DNA of 64,000 nucleotides from Bubalus kerabau (GCF_029407905.1 NC_073624.1:110918001-110982000); one strand, 5' to 3'; positions 38,101 through 48,447 are shown, counted from the stretch's first letter. Program-made: numbers and translations. The notes: generated from the letters alone by a model not told the origin.

Positions 38101-38315
38101 ACAGCATCAGGCTTTCCTTACACCACCAGACACATCCACAATTGGGCCTGTTTCCACTTTGGCTTAGCCTCTTCATTCTTTCTGGAACTACTTCTGTGTT
38201 CTTCCCCAGTAGCATTTTGGGTACATCTGAACCTTTAGGGATGGGGCCCCCAGATCTGTTCTGTAACCATTCCTCTAGAGATTCTCTTGCATGCTAAACT
38301 TGAGAGCCACTAGAT
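35196..38315 (+). mobile_element. MER5A-type DNA transposon, split by BovB
   Basis: Left part 35196-35290 (AGTGTTCTCAAAGTGGGATT ... TTAGAAATGCAAATTCTC). Right part about 38226-38315 (GATGGGGCCCCCAGATCTG ... CATGCTAAACTTGAGAGCC). Terminal repeats are recognisable. A BovB of about 2.9 kb fills the gap. Confidence 0.75.
35292..38225 (-). mobile_element. BovB LINE, nearly full length, in MER5A
   Basis: Antisense element running from the 3' terminus (TTGTTCAGTTCAGTTGTGTC) through C-terminal, RT and endonuclease regions to sequence near the 5' end (about 38220). The RT catalytic box is lost: the minus frame at 35942-36220 reads NADH where other copies read YADD. Many stops and frameshifts are present. 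Confidence 0.92.
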
Positions 38316-38954
38316 TAGAACTAGTGTAGAACTAGTGTAGGGTTGACTAGATCACCTAAATGTTATTTATGCCCTTTGCAGTGGTTTTAAGGGTGAGAAT
38401 GTGAGAACATATAGTTTCTAAGCTGAGGATGACCATAAAGACAATTTATTCTCTGTAAAATAGTCTTTACTATATGCTTCCTGCCATCCATTATCAAAAT
38501 GTTCTCTTTTGTGCTATCAATTCTGAGTTGGCCTTCAACTCTGTTGTGCCAACTATATGTGGGCATTATATTTAGAATTAATATTTGTACTTCTTATATG
38601 AATAGGAATCAGACAAATCAAGACTTTTCTTGGAAATACTATTAATAACAACTTTGTGGCTATACTTGGCAAATGTTGATTACCAAGGAAATTGTAAGGA
38701 AGGAAGGAAGAAATTCTTGTACAAAGAGACATGTCAACTGTCTCTAAAAATAAGAACGTTTCTGAGGTATAAAGACCATTTTATATCTTCCAGGGGAATT
38801 CCAGAGAATGAAAATTATGTGTACTGATATATGATCAGTATGAAAAATCTGTTATTAAATTAGATCTATCTGAAAATGGGCTGGGGTGCTTTGTGACTTA
38901 GTGAGTTTTCCTGTGATTAAGAATATTTAAGTCAACATCACATAGTAGGTTGAC
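38316..38954. other. Non-coding sequence
   Basis: Short direct repeat AGAACTAGTGTAG near 38317-38342; GGAA repeats at about 38699-38711. No gene recognised. Confidence 0.4.
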
Positions 38955-39085
38955 TGGGTGATCTAGATCCTTGCTACCCAAAGTGTAGTTTCATCCAGGA
39001 GTTGTTACAGGTGCAGAATCTCAGGGTCCACCCCAGTTCAAGTGAGTCAGAATCTACGATAGCACAAGATCTATGGGTGATCTAT
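38955..39085 (+). mobile_element. MER5A-like fragment
   Basis: TGCTACCCAAAGTGTAG ... GCAGAATCTCAGGGTCCACC ... GTGAGTCAGAATCTACGA follows the MER5A order. Cut off where a Bov-tA begins. Confidence 0.6.
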
Positions 39086-39086
39086 G

Positions 39087-39290
39087 GGGCTTCCCCAATG
39101 GCTCAGTGGTAAAGAATCCGCATATCAATGCAGGAGAAATGGGTTCAATCCCTAGGTTGGAGAAGATCCCCTGGGGGAGGAAATGACAACCATTATACTT
39201 GCCTGGGAAATCCCATGCACAGAGGAGCATGGCATGCTACAGTCCGTGGGGTCCCAAAAGAGCTGGACATGACTTGGTGACCTAAACAAC
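39087..39290 (+). mobile_element. Bov-tA SINE
   Basis: Head GGGGCTTCCCCAATGGCTCA to tail GGACATGACTTGGTGACC. Somewhat diverged. Confidence 0.9.
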
Positions 39291-39350
39291 AGCAATAGGT
39301 ATGCTGTGTTTGAGACAGTGCTCCAGTTGACATCTAATGAATCTTTACAT

Positions 39351-39432
39351 TAAGATTATACTTAATTCTAATACTTATCTTATACTTAATTCTAATACTT
39401 AATTCTCTTATACTTAATTCTAATAAGATTAT
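39351..39432 (+). repeat. AT-rich tandem repeat, 15-bp core ATACTTAATTCTAAT
   Basis: Core occurs perfectly at 39358-39372, 39382-39396 and 39411-39425, with a partial copy at 39396-39407. AAGATTAT lies at both ends. Confidence 0.85.
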
Positions 39433-39528
39433 GTTGTGATACAGAATTTGAGTAACAGTCTAGAAGAGAAGGGGGTAATTATGTGAGCTTGAGCTCACCT
39501 TCTACTATGAGGTCATCAACTTAATTAA

Positions 39529-39648
39529 ATGGCAACCCACTCCAGTGTTCTTGCCTGGAGAATCCCAGGGATGGGGGAGCCTGGTGGGCTGCCGTCTATG
39601 GGGTCGCACCGAGTCGGCCACAACTGAAGCGACTTAGCAGCAGCAGCC
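39529..39648 (+). mobile_element. Bov-A SINE, second unit only
   Basis: 5'-truncated Bov-A2: one unit with AGC tail (GCGACTTAGCAGCAGCAGC). This is the last young SINE before the PPFIA2 promoter. Confidence 0.9.
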
Positions 39649-40299
39649 TAACATAAAATGGTATGTTTCTTGAATACTGTACTTAATGTAAGTGAGCAGT
39701 TATTTGAATAGTATTTCTATAGTTAGCTTTGGACTATTTGCCTAACACAAAAGTGAAACATATCTTTTGGATTTATTGCACTACATCATAAGAGTATTTG
39801 TACTAACTTCCAAGTTATACACAATGTTGAACCCTTCTCCCAATTCTCTTCTGCATGTCCTCTTCTTTATACTAAAACTAGGATATCTTAATTTCCCTTA
39901 CTGAAACCTTTCCTTTTTGTTTAGAGCAGGTACCAGTTTTGTCTTCTGCTTTCTCTCTATCCCTGATGGGTCTGTATGAATGGACAGAAGAGGCAGAAAG
40001 AAAGGAAAATATGTTAAGGGTTGTTTAGGTATGAGAGAACTGGAAAAGATACAGGGAGCAGACCGCTCAAAGCTAAAATTTACTCTGGCAGGGAGTACTT
40101 AACACACAATTCTCATCTCCAAAGCTATGAATGGAAAAGAGCTGGAGAGGTAATGAGAAGTGACAGATGCCGCCACACCCTAGATTGACTCAGGTCGCTA
40201 CAACCGCGACTACCATGCCCTTGGTCTTGAGAGAAGGAAGCCGGTTAAAGAGATGACAAGCACGGAAGGCCAGAGAGCCAGAAGATGCTAAAGCCTGTT
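39649..40299. other. Non-coding sequence upstream of the promoter
   Basis: No repeat recognised. Becomes GC-richer from about 40150. Confidence 0.45.
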
Positions 40300-40525
40300 C
40301 TGTCCCTACCAGTACGGGCAACACACGTCTTCCTGTAGAGACCATTGTGCGTGAAGCCAGGGCAAGGAGGAACGCACCCGCCTTGTCACACCTGCCCAGC
40401 CCCAGCCCTTGCCTTTGCCGGGGGCACTGGGACCAGCGCAAGCCTCAGCAGCTTTGAGGGAGTCGTGTGTATCCGCGAGCGCGTGTACGTGAGGAGGAGA
40501 GCAAAGACGTGATTACTTCAGAATT

Positions 40526-40533
40526 TATTTAAG
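40526..40533 (+). promoter_or_regulatory. TATA-like element TATTTAAG
   Basis: An isolated AT-rich octamer with GC-rich sequence immediately downstream (GGGCCGG). It is placed so that transcription could begin about 25-30 nt later, near 40555-40565. No initiator was confirmed, and CpG-island promoters often start at several positions. Confidence 0.3.
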
Positions 40534-40555
40534 GGCCGGTGGAAACCACTGCACC

Positions 40556-40679
40556 AGCTTCCAGGGGAAGCCCTTGTTTCAGAGGAAGAGGAGGTGGCGG
40601 CTGCCAAGGAGGAGGAAGGGGGTGGAGGTGGGGGAGACAGACGGAGGAGGAGGAGCGGCAGCAGCAACCGCACAGGCAA
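40556..40679 (+). other. Possible first non-coding exon of PPFIA2
   Basis: Downstream of the TATA-like element a purine-rich leader ends at a donor-like site, GGCAA|GTAAGA, with GT at 40680-40681. The 5' end is only a guess from TATA spacing. No ATG-initiated frame in it resembles a protein. It could splice to the 41412 acceptor, leaving a 732-bp first intron. Evidence is limited to the splice-site match and promoter position. Confidence 0.35.
40580..40665 (+). repeat. Purine-rich GGA/GGT tract
   Basis: Repeated GAGGAAGAGGAGG, GGAGGAGGAAGGGGG and GGAGGAGGAGGAGCGG blocks with very few pyrimidines. Several runs of three or more G lie close together, so a G-quadruplex or an R-loop-prone leader is possible if transcribed. 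It sits within the putative first exon. Confidence 0.6.
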
Positions 40680-41411
40680 GTAAGAAGATGCTATAGCATC
40701 CGCACTGGCGCCCAGCAGGTTGGTTCTCCCGGCCAACCGATGCCAGCAAAGAGGCTGGGAGGCGAAGCTGGGTGTGGGGGTTCTGACTGCTTGCCCTTCT
40801 GGAGAAGCAGGAGCTCTTTTAAGTGAAACAAGACACCCTTAGCTTGGAAATAGGCAGAGGGCCAGGAGGGGATCTGCCCTGCTTCTCGCATCCCTGCGGA
40901 CTCGCTTCCCTTTAGCTTTTCAACTCCTGGAGGTAGCCATAAACTCCAGAGGGGCTCCGGGTCGGGGGCTGGTTGGAGAAATTCCCTTCCAGATTCTCCT
41001 CACACTTCTTCCCAAAGCTCACGTTTGGGGGTGACACCCTCCAGGTGGCCCGGTCGCGGAGTAGCGCCGCTTGGTTAAGTTTCTACAAGCCAAACCCAGT
41101 CCCCACTTGCCGACTCCCCGCCCCGGGTCTCCAGCTGCACGCGAGGAGCTGCGGCTGCTCTGGCAAACGGGTCGCTGCTGCTTTAAGAGCCGCCTCCCCC
41201 TCTCCTCCCTTTGACAATGGTCTGAACCGAGCTCTGCTTCCCAAAGCAAAATTTGTAATATGCCATTTTTCCGATGGACGCTTCTCCTTTTGGCTGCTGA
41301 CGGAGCCGCGGGAAGATGCCGAGCTGCTGCCACGCCAGCCTGCCGGGGCACGTTCCGGGAGAACGCCGGGGCACCCGAGTGTCTAAGCTGCTTTTCTCCT
41401 CCCGTTGCTAG

Positions 41412-41519
41412 GGAAATGGTCCAGGAGTGCCGGCTGTGAGCCTCCTCTCTCGTCAAGCCTGAGACTGCGGTTGTCATTGCTCAACTGAAGAAGCGGGACC
41501 CGAAATTACAAGACATTAG
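41412..41519 (+). other. PPFIA2: Probable PPFIA2 non-coding 5'UTR exon (108 nt)
   Basis: A pyrimidine-rich acceptor (CTTTTCTCCTCCCGTTGCTAG, AG at 41410-41411) and a consensus donor (AG|GTACAG at 41520) bracket 108 nt. Joined to the coding exon at 45651, the message reads in frame TGA (41486-41488), then eleven sense codons, then ATG at 45653. This agrees with the known liprin-alpha start and suggests the two exons belong together. The exon also contains a short upstream ORF at 41416-41439. The assignment rests on splice signals and frame logic only; transcript data were not available. It could instead be part of a longer first exon. Confidence 0.6.
41416..41439 (+). promoter_or_regulatory. 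Upstream ORF (7 codons plus stop) in the PPFIA2 5'UTR
   Basis: ATG at 41416 has G at -3 and G at +4, a favourable Kozak context. It reads Met-Val-Gln-Glu-Cys-Arg-Leu and stops at TGA 41437-41439. If the 41412-41519 exon is in the mature mRNA, this ORF would be met by scanning ribosomes before the main start, with 80 nt of exon left after it. Such short ORFs commonly lower or condition translation of the main frame; that role is inference here. Confidence 0.45.
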
Positions 41520-43194
41520 GTACAGAGGCTGTGCTTGAGTTACCTGGTTTCCCATCTGCTTTATTTTTTTACCCCTTCCCCCTCCCCACTCCTGGCCCCA
41601 CCCCGCCCCCAGGGAAGATGAGATGCAAATTCCCTCCTGGTCAATTAGTGTTCCTTACCTTTTGCTTTCCACCCCCACCCTCTCCCTTCTCCTATTTCCT
41701 CTACCTTGGCTGTCTCTTGTTGGGCAGGATGGACAATTTTGGTGTGCAAATTATGAAGTCAACTTCTTCAGGGTGGTGGGGGGGTGTGGCTGAGAGAGAA
41801 CTGTCCAGCCAGCCTTATGGGGGTGTGCTGGCTCTTTGGCCAGCTGTAAATGCACTAGGGTGAAGAAAGTGCAAAATGCTGGCATTAAAAATATAATAAT
41901 ATTTCCCGAGGACAGGGGACTTCAAAGAGTTAAATAGGAGGAGGAATATTCATGTAGTGTAATCAGACAATGGCTAAGATTTCTTTCACCGAATTATTCC
42001 TTGTGGATTAAGTGAGGTGGAGATAGGTAGGTTCTAAAGACTAAATCTTTGCAGAAGAAACTGACTACAGAGAATAATTAGATTTTTGTCTCCAGTAGGC
42101 TCTAAATCCTAATTATCTGTTTGAATAAAGTGAGTCATTGACAGGAAAAAAAAAAAAGCTTTTGTAGCACTGTCATATCTGGATACATACTGTTTGAATA
42201 GCATATATTGCTAAGAAACACTCTGGATCTTGAAAACCCTTGGGTAATGACTCCAGTGGGCATTCAAAAGTTTTATTTTGAAATCAGAGATTTAGAAGAC
42301 AGTCAAGGTTATGTGCTAAGAATAAGGGAGTTGGTTTTCCTGGTATAAAATTGTTCAAGCTAAATTTCAGCACTGAGATAATTAAAACAGCTATTTTTCT
42401 TTTTTTTAACAAAAAAAATAAACAATGTCTCTAACTAGCCCTTGAAACCTTCAGTAATTAAATGACCAGGGCATCAACACCTAGAAGAGTATAACATAAT
42501 TCATGTATCAGTTGATTTGGGGAAGTGAATGATGAAAAGGCAAATATCAAAGCAAATTGTTAGTATGCTCTCTCTAGTTTATTAGGAATTATGTCATACA
42601 ATGAAGTTTTCAATATTGAAAATGATTCTAAAAGTTAAAAGTGGCAATATGAGGATGAAATAGAAGATAAGTTGAATGACCATAGCCTTCTGTACTATGC
42701 AAGTTACACTGAATACAGATTTTTAATTGCTTTTAACACCTAAAATGTACACTTAATAAGTTATAGTACATTTCAAAAAATATACAACTATTTTGTAATT
42801 TATATTAGATGTAATATCAGTTTTATTGCAAGAAACTCAGCTAGCTCATGAAAGTTGCCTTGTTTTTTGTAGACAAATGTTTTCCTTCTAATTTTGATGA
42901 AAAGACTTTAGATTTACTCATGCGGGTTGACTGTGAGGGAAAAAGAGCATCTACCATGTGTTCATCTTATTTTCTAAGTAACTTTTGAATTGGATTTGAA
43001 AAGTCTAGAGCACCCACTGGAATTAAACCTTTAGGCATAGAAGCAGAATAAATCATAAAGGTAAAATGTTCTTTTTGCAAAGGTTAATGTTGGCCATTTT
43101 ATAATAGGAATAAATAGTTGAATCTGCAATAGTTCTTTATAATTTTACTATGTGTTTTCAGTCAGGTATCCTATTGGAACTATGGGCTTGTTTT

Positions 43195-43330
43195 TTAAAA
43201 ATGCCTACATTATTATTCCTACTTTACAGAAAAGAAAACTGAAGTTTGGAGACTTGGAGTGAACTGCTCTGGCTCACATGCCCTGGGAATTGAATTGAAT
43301 CAAGTTCTTTTGAGTGTAAATTTAATGGGC
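43195..43330 (+). mobile_element. MIR SINE fragment
   Basis: TTATTCCTACTTTACAGAAAAG core followed by AAACTGAAGTTTGGAGAC, the MIR order. Ancient. Confidence 0.6.
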
Positions 43331-45154
43331 TTTCTAAATCCCTTAGCTGCTTCTCATCATAGCATCTTCCAACTATGTCAAAGACCAACTTTTATATTTA
43401 TTGATCAAAGAGCCTAAAGTTTCTGAATGTCTAATGTCTCCTGATGATGATGGTTGTCAGAACTAGAGTAGCGTATTCAGAAGAAAGCTGTAGCTGAGGT
43501 AATTGCTGCAGTTAAGTTTTTCCTCATAATTTAAAGTTATTATGAGTGATTTAGAGTAGAGGTTGGCTCAGAGCTTTCTTTCAGGAAGGACACGTTTAGA
43601 ACACAACTTTGAAAATGTCCAACCAACCTTAAACTGAAACCCTGTAAGTGTTTTGGCACTGACTGTCACTGAGCTACCATTTCCTCACCCAGTATTTTGT
43701 TTTAACCTTAAATGTCAGTAGAAACACATTGGCTCTTGATAATGATTCCTGAGAATGATACAGCTGTTCAGTGTTGTGGATTTTATGCATGGCATGTGAA
43801 CCAACTACTTTAAATATTCAAATATATTAGAGCTTTTTTTGGTTTGTTTTCCAATTTCGTTTTAATTAATGTAAAGAAATTTATAACAGAAAAGAGTCTC
43901 ATTTTTCCCACCTTTGTGCTATTGTTTGAATGAAATTCAGGTTGAGAAAAATAAAAAATAATTTATTTGCAACCATTAAGTTGTTAACAATATTAGCAAA
44001 TGCATGAGTGTGATTGAGTGTGTACATGTGTGTTTTTAAATATTCATACATCCTATTTGAATCGCTTAGTTTATGGTGAAAAAGAAATTGAACAAGTCAA
44101 GTTCTTGCCTTCAGGGAGTCCAGTGTTTTGAATGATGAGCAGTAATTCAAAGCATTACTTTGAATTGTTCTAAAATTTACCCCTGCCTTAATCCTTCTGT
44201 ATAGGCTGTCAGTCACAGAATACTTCCTTTTATCTTTTTAAAAGTTTCTCCTAGTTTTCAGTGGGCCTTGACCAAATAATTCACAGATAATTGAATTTCT
44301 CTATTCAATAACTCAATTTATATGAAGAATTACATAAAAAGTAATTAACTATTGAACTATTAAATCTTGACATTTTATTTGAAAATATCACCAGAAATAT
44401 TTTCCCCAAGGACAGGATTATGTAGACAGAAAAATAAATTGACCTTGTATTATAAAACCAAAGAATGCTGCAGGATCAACAGCCAAACCAGCCTTTCTCC
44501 ACATCAGACTTTTGCAAAACCAAGCCCTCTAATTAATAGCTTCTGGCTTCAGTACAATGGAAACTGAGATGGATTTGATGTTTTCTTAAACATAAGAAAG
44601 AAAAGAGTAAATGAGATAATTTCTGATTTTTAAAATGCTACACAACAGGTCAATGTTACATCTTAATGTCTGTGTTTTCAATTTTAAGTAAATTAATTTT
44701 AAAATATTCTGAAGAGTCCATTTATTTTATGACTAGCTGCTTCTGATTAGCAGTTAGGATGTAAACTTTCTACATTAGCTAATGTAATTTATGGCATCTG
44801 TTTTGTGGAATATTTGAAAGAGTGTTAGTTTGTATGGTTTGGATGGAAAGCAGACAAAGTAATTTGCAGGAAACAAAAGAATAAGAATAATTAGTAGCAT
44901 AATAATCTAAACAAATTTATGCATTTCAGTCTATATCCTAAAGCGTGTGTCTAATTCAGTCAGCATCACTTATCTCTGTGTAGAATATTGTAGGAATTCA
45001 GGAAGAGAGCTTGTAATAATAAAATGGGAGTTGTAAAGTCAAGAAGCTTTAAAATAGTTGTATGAAAAAAACTTGATAAAATTAAAAAGTAAAAGCTGAT
45101 TTTTACATAAATGAATACCCAATTATTTTCAGATCTTCTAAATGAAAGAATGAA

Positions 45155-45265
45155 CATCAATTCATTCATTTATTTAAGTAACACAAACATCATTTCCTTC
45201 CTACCTGTTAAATGTCAGCCACTATCCTTGCTTTTAACAATGTAATAACAAATAAGGGTAAGATG
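45155..45265 (-). mobile_element. L2 3' end fragment
   Basis: TTCATTCATTTATTTAAGTAAC then AATGTCAGCCACTATCCTTG, the antisense L2 3' order. Diverged; ends 385 bp before the coding exon. Confidence 0.45.
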
Positions 45266-45652
45266 GAGGTATTAGCTATAAGTGATTTGTAAATTTGAAT
45301 GGGAAGAAAGGTGATCAATTAATAAGTGTTGTGTGACATCTTATTATAAATTGAATGAGGTGGGGTAAATCATTAAAAAAAAAAACCAAACTTTGAGAAG
45401 TAAATGAAATCAAGCCGTGTTTTTGTAGGTAGGAGATATGTAGATTGTCATGCAAAGAGAGAGCATGTTAGTTTGAGGAAGTCAGTGAATCATATTTCAC
45501 TGAGGTCAGATGTTTAGTATGGTAGGATTTGGGGCAGTGAGGAGAGAAGAAAGGCTGATGAGCTGCAAAGAGCTGGGTGAGCTGAGGGTCAAGTGGGTTT
45601 ATTGGAAATCTTGTTTTACTAAGATTTCTCTCCCCTTTAATTTCTTTAAGCA

Positions 45653-45901
45653 ATGATGTGTGAAGTGATGCCCACGATTAATGAGGACACCCCAATGAGC
45701 CAAAGGGGTTCCCAAAGCAGTGGCTCGGACTCAGACTCCCATTTTGAGCAGCTGATGGTGAATATGCTGGATGAAAGGGATCGTCTTCTAGACACCCTTC
45801 GGGAAACCCAAGAAAGCCTCTCACTTGCCCAGCAAAGACTGCAGGATGTCATCTATGACAGAGATTCGCTCCAGAGACAGCTCAATTCAGCCCTACCACA
45901 G
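45653..45901 (+). CDS. PPFIA2: PPFIA2 (liprin-alpha-2), first coding exon, 83 codons
   Basis: The exon encodes the liprin-alpha N-terminus beginning MMCEVMPTINEDTP, followed by a Ser-rich stretch (residues 15-28) and the start of the long coiled coil (about residue 30 on, with DERDRLLDTLRETQESL and RDSLQRQLNSALPQ). As I recall the paralogues, the NEDTPMSQRGSQSSGSDSD segment separates liprin-alpha-2 from alpha-1, -3 and -4. The exon starts at 45651, after a pyrimidine-rich acceptor ending TTTCTTTAAG. It ends with codon CAG at 45899-45901, followed by the donor GTATGC at 45902, so the intron is phase 0. Reading on gives about 46 unrelated residues and a stop, as expected for intron. Liprin-alpha-2 is a presynaptic active-zone scaffold: its coiled coils bind RIM, ELKS/ERC and other liprins, and its C-terminal SAM domains bind LAR-type receptor phosphatases and CASK. 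Only the N-terminus lies here; no further exon was found to 64000. Reading frame intact. Confidence 0.95.
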
Positions 45902-46257
45902 GTATGCCTCCTGGGAGCTTCTGTCCTTCCTACTGCAGCTGAAAATGTGATAAGATATAATAAGCTTTGCTTTATTTCCATTCTGATAATTATTTTTTCC
46001 CTTAGTAGAGATGATATGCAAATTTTGGTGAGAAAAATTTAAGAAGAGATAATTAGTTCACATGCAACTTTGCCTCAAACAAAACAGTGGCACTTTGGTG
46101 GTAGGAGATTTGAAGCATGAGTCCCTATCTGGTGTTTCTCTTGAAATTTTATCTGTTTTTTGGTGGAGGTAGAAGATCACCTGTTGATCAGCTTTTAATT
46201 ACCAGAGTGTGAGAATAGTTTTCTCTTTCTTGCTTTTTAAATACTATTATGATATTT
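45902..46257. other. Start of the long PPFIA2 intron
   Basis: Donor GTATGC, then unremarkable sequence to the first SINE. Confidence 0.6.
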
Positions 46258-46574
46258 GGGCTTCCCTAGTGGCTCAGCTGGTAAAAAAAAAAAAAAAATT
46301 CAGCTGCAATTAAGGAGACCCTGGTTTGATTCCTGGGCTGGGAAGATCCCTGGAGAAGGGATAGGCTATCCACTCCAATATTCTCGGGCTTCCCTGGTGG
46401 CTCTGATCGTGGGAGATCTGGGTTTGATCCCTGGTTGGGAGGATTCCCCTGGAGGAGGTCATGGCAACCCACTCTAGTATTCTTGCCTGGAGAATCCCCA
46501 TGGACAGAGGAGCCTGGGGGCTACAGTCCATGGGGTCACAAAGAGTTGGACACAACTGAGCGACTTAGCACAGG
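46258..46574 (+). mobile_element. Bov-tA SINE with duplicated tRNA-like head
   Basis: Heads at 46259 (GGCTTCCCTAGTGGCTCAGC) and about 46386 (GGGCTTCCCTGGTGGCTC), with one tail ending CACAACTGAGCGACTTAGC. The first head contains a 16-base A run (46282-46297). Flanks TGATATTT and TGACATTT probably represent the target duplication. Confidence 0.88.
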
Positions 46575-48282
46575 TGACATTTGGAAAGATGTATTTTACA
46601 TTTTCAGTTTTGTGGTCTGTCTTTGGATATGATAGTGCTTGTTTTCCAATAGTTTTTATTTGTCTTTCTTTAGAAAAGGTTAATACTGCTTAAAAGTATT
46701 GAATTTATTGATGTATTACCCTCCCTTGGAAAAAACATTTCAACCAGTTTCTTTAAAAAAGAAAAGTATTTTGGAAATAGGAGAATAGGTAAAAGTTCAG
46801 CTTTATTCTCACAAACTTAAAACTGTTAGATTTTAACAATTTTATTTATAAGTAAATATTTAGAAAATAATTATTTTATGTAATAACATGTTATATGCAT
46901 TATGTATATGTATTGTAATATTATTATATGTAGTAATATAAAATAACTTATTTTACTATATTATTGTCATATACTTATTTTACAGAAAAAGATATTTTAA
47001 GGATTTTCAGCTAATTTATGTACAAATTTAATAATTAGTCAGTTCTCTTATTTAAGAATAGCATATTTTAGGTATGAGAAGCATCATAGAATATGAACTA
47101 AGTTTTTAATAATCACCCCTCAATAAATGATATTTTTCTTTTAAAACAAGTTTGATTCGCCCTTTACTTAAAAGACAGTACAGCAAATGCTGAAGAGTTG
47201 ATCTTTCTCCATAAATTTATATCTTGTAGGTAATATCTTTTCATAAATACTGAAAATTACATAATCAATGTTGATAAAATTCTAAACCAGCCATACAATA
47301 AACGTGTAGTATGATGTTGAGATATTTATGACTTTCAGAATAAAAAGGATCACCTAGATTGCTCTGTCACATTCCCATTAGGTAATTCCATAATTCCTGT
47401 CCCAGTTCTTTTCATTTTCAGTCTGCTTTGTGTTGAAATGCAATAATACTTCCAATAACTCTGACCTGTTGACTTACACTAACTTGTTTGCACAGAATGT
47501 ATTGTATTGGTTCATTTCAAAGGACAACTGTCATACCTTCACCAAAAATTATATTTTTCAAACTAGACATTTCAGTGCTTACAACTGTTCTTCATACAGT
47601 CATTTCTAGAATGATTATCATCATGCTTACTCACCTCTAAAATTATCTGAGTTTGTTAATGCTGTTGTTAAAATATGGTCTTATAACCAATCACACTATT
47701 CATTACCTTCTGTGATGAGCATAGAATAGGGCAATCATTTCTCTTTCTGGAATAGAGTGTTTCATTAAGAATCCTAGAATTGTATTATATTATTATTTGG
47801 GGGGCAAGTGCAACATAATTTTATTATGTATTAGAATGGCAAAAAACTGAAGTTTATAATTGAGTTGCAAAAACGCCATGTGTTTTTCCCACACTCTTCT
47901 TAGAAGTTGACTCTTTGGTCGTAAGTATAGGACTATACAGGTACCCGTCCTAAAGTTATCTTTTTATATTTTATTTAAGCTTGATGCTATCAATTTGTGA
48001 TCCTAACGCTATTAAGATGATTCTAAGAATAATTTGGGTCTTACATTTTTTTTTTCTCTATCATGGTGACATGATTGAGACATGGGTGAATCTTTTATAA
48101 AGATGTAAAAATAAAATATTAATGCTAGAACAAGGTATTCAGGAGGGAAAGGAGAAAACTGAAAATTTTTAGTATATAACTATATTGTGTAGGTAAACCT
48201 CTTTTGAATGGTATAGGAATGAAAATATTTTAATTATAGCATTCAGGTATGTTGAAAATCTGTATTATATCATCAGAATTTG
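46575..48282. other. AT-rich intronic sequence
   Basis: TA-rich near 46850-46990. No exon or repeat recognised. Confidence 0.45.
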
Positions 48283-48447
48283 AAAGTGAAAGTCGCTCAG
48301 TTGTGTCTGACTTTTTGCTAATTGGATTCTCCAGGCCAGAATACTGGAGTGGGTAGCCATTCCCTTCTCCAGGGGATCTTCCCAATCCAGGGATCGGACC
48401 CAGGTCTCCCACATTGCAGGTGGATTCTTTATTGTCTGAGCCACACC
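48283..48447 (-). mobile_element. Bov-tA SINE with internal deletion
   Basis: Antisense tail (GTCGCTCAGTTGTGTCTGAC) jumps directly to TTGGATTCTCCAGGCC; about 40 bases around CCCCATGGACTG are missing. The head is complete to GTCTGAGCCACACC. Confidence 0.88.

Larger units (their letters stand above)
40300..41500. promoter_or_regulatory. PPFIA2: GC/CpG-rich promoter region of PPFIA2
   Basis: Base composition changes abruptly from the AT-rich surroundings to GC-rich with many CG dinucleotides, especially 40470-40500 and 41040-41400. GC boxes occur near 41107 (CCCGCCCCGGG) and just beyond the region near 41596 (CCCCGCCCCCAG). This is the only such stretch in the window and lies 4-5 kb upstream of the first coding exon in the right orientation, typical of a neuronal gene with a CpG-island promoter. 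Boundaries were set by eye. Long ORFs across this stretch on both strands reflect the lack of AT-rich stops, not genes. Confidence 0.75.
41520..45650 (+). other. Intron between 5'UTR exon and first coding exon
   Basis: Begins GTACAG, ends TTTAAG. Apart from a MIR-like segment (43195-43330) and an L2-like segment (45155-45265), no interspersed repeat was recognised and no ruminant SINE or BovB lies in it. The first 400 bases are still C-rich. Simple A and T runs occur (for example near 42150 and 42400). No further exon was identified. Confidence 0.55.

Noticed and set aside
41019..41477. 152-residue minus-strand ORF and overlapping 137-residue plus-strand ORF (40973-41386)
   Set aside because: Both fall in GC-rich promoter sequence where stop codons are scarce; compositions are Arg/Pro/Ser-rich with no domain, and the two overlap on opposite strands.
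41531..41863. 110-residue ORF after the 5'UTR exon
   Set aside because: Lies inside the intron, pyrimidine-rich low-complexity translation (Pro/Phe/Leu), no domain.
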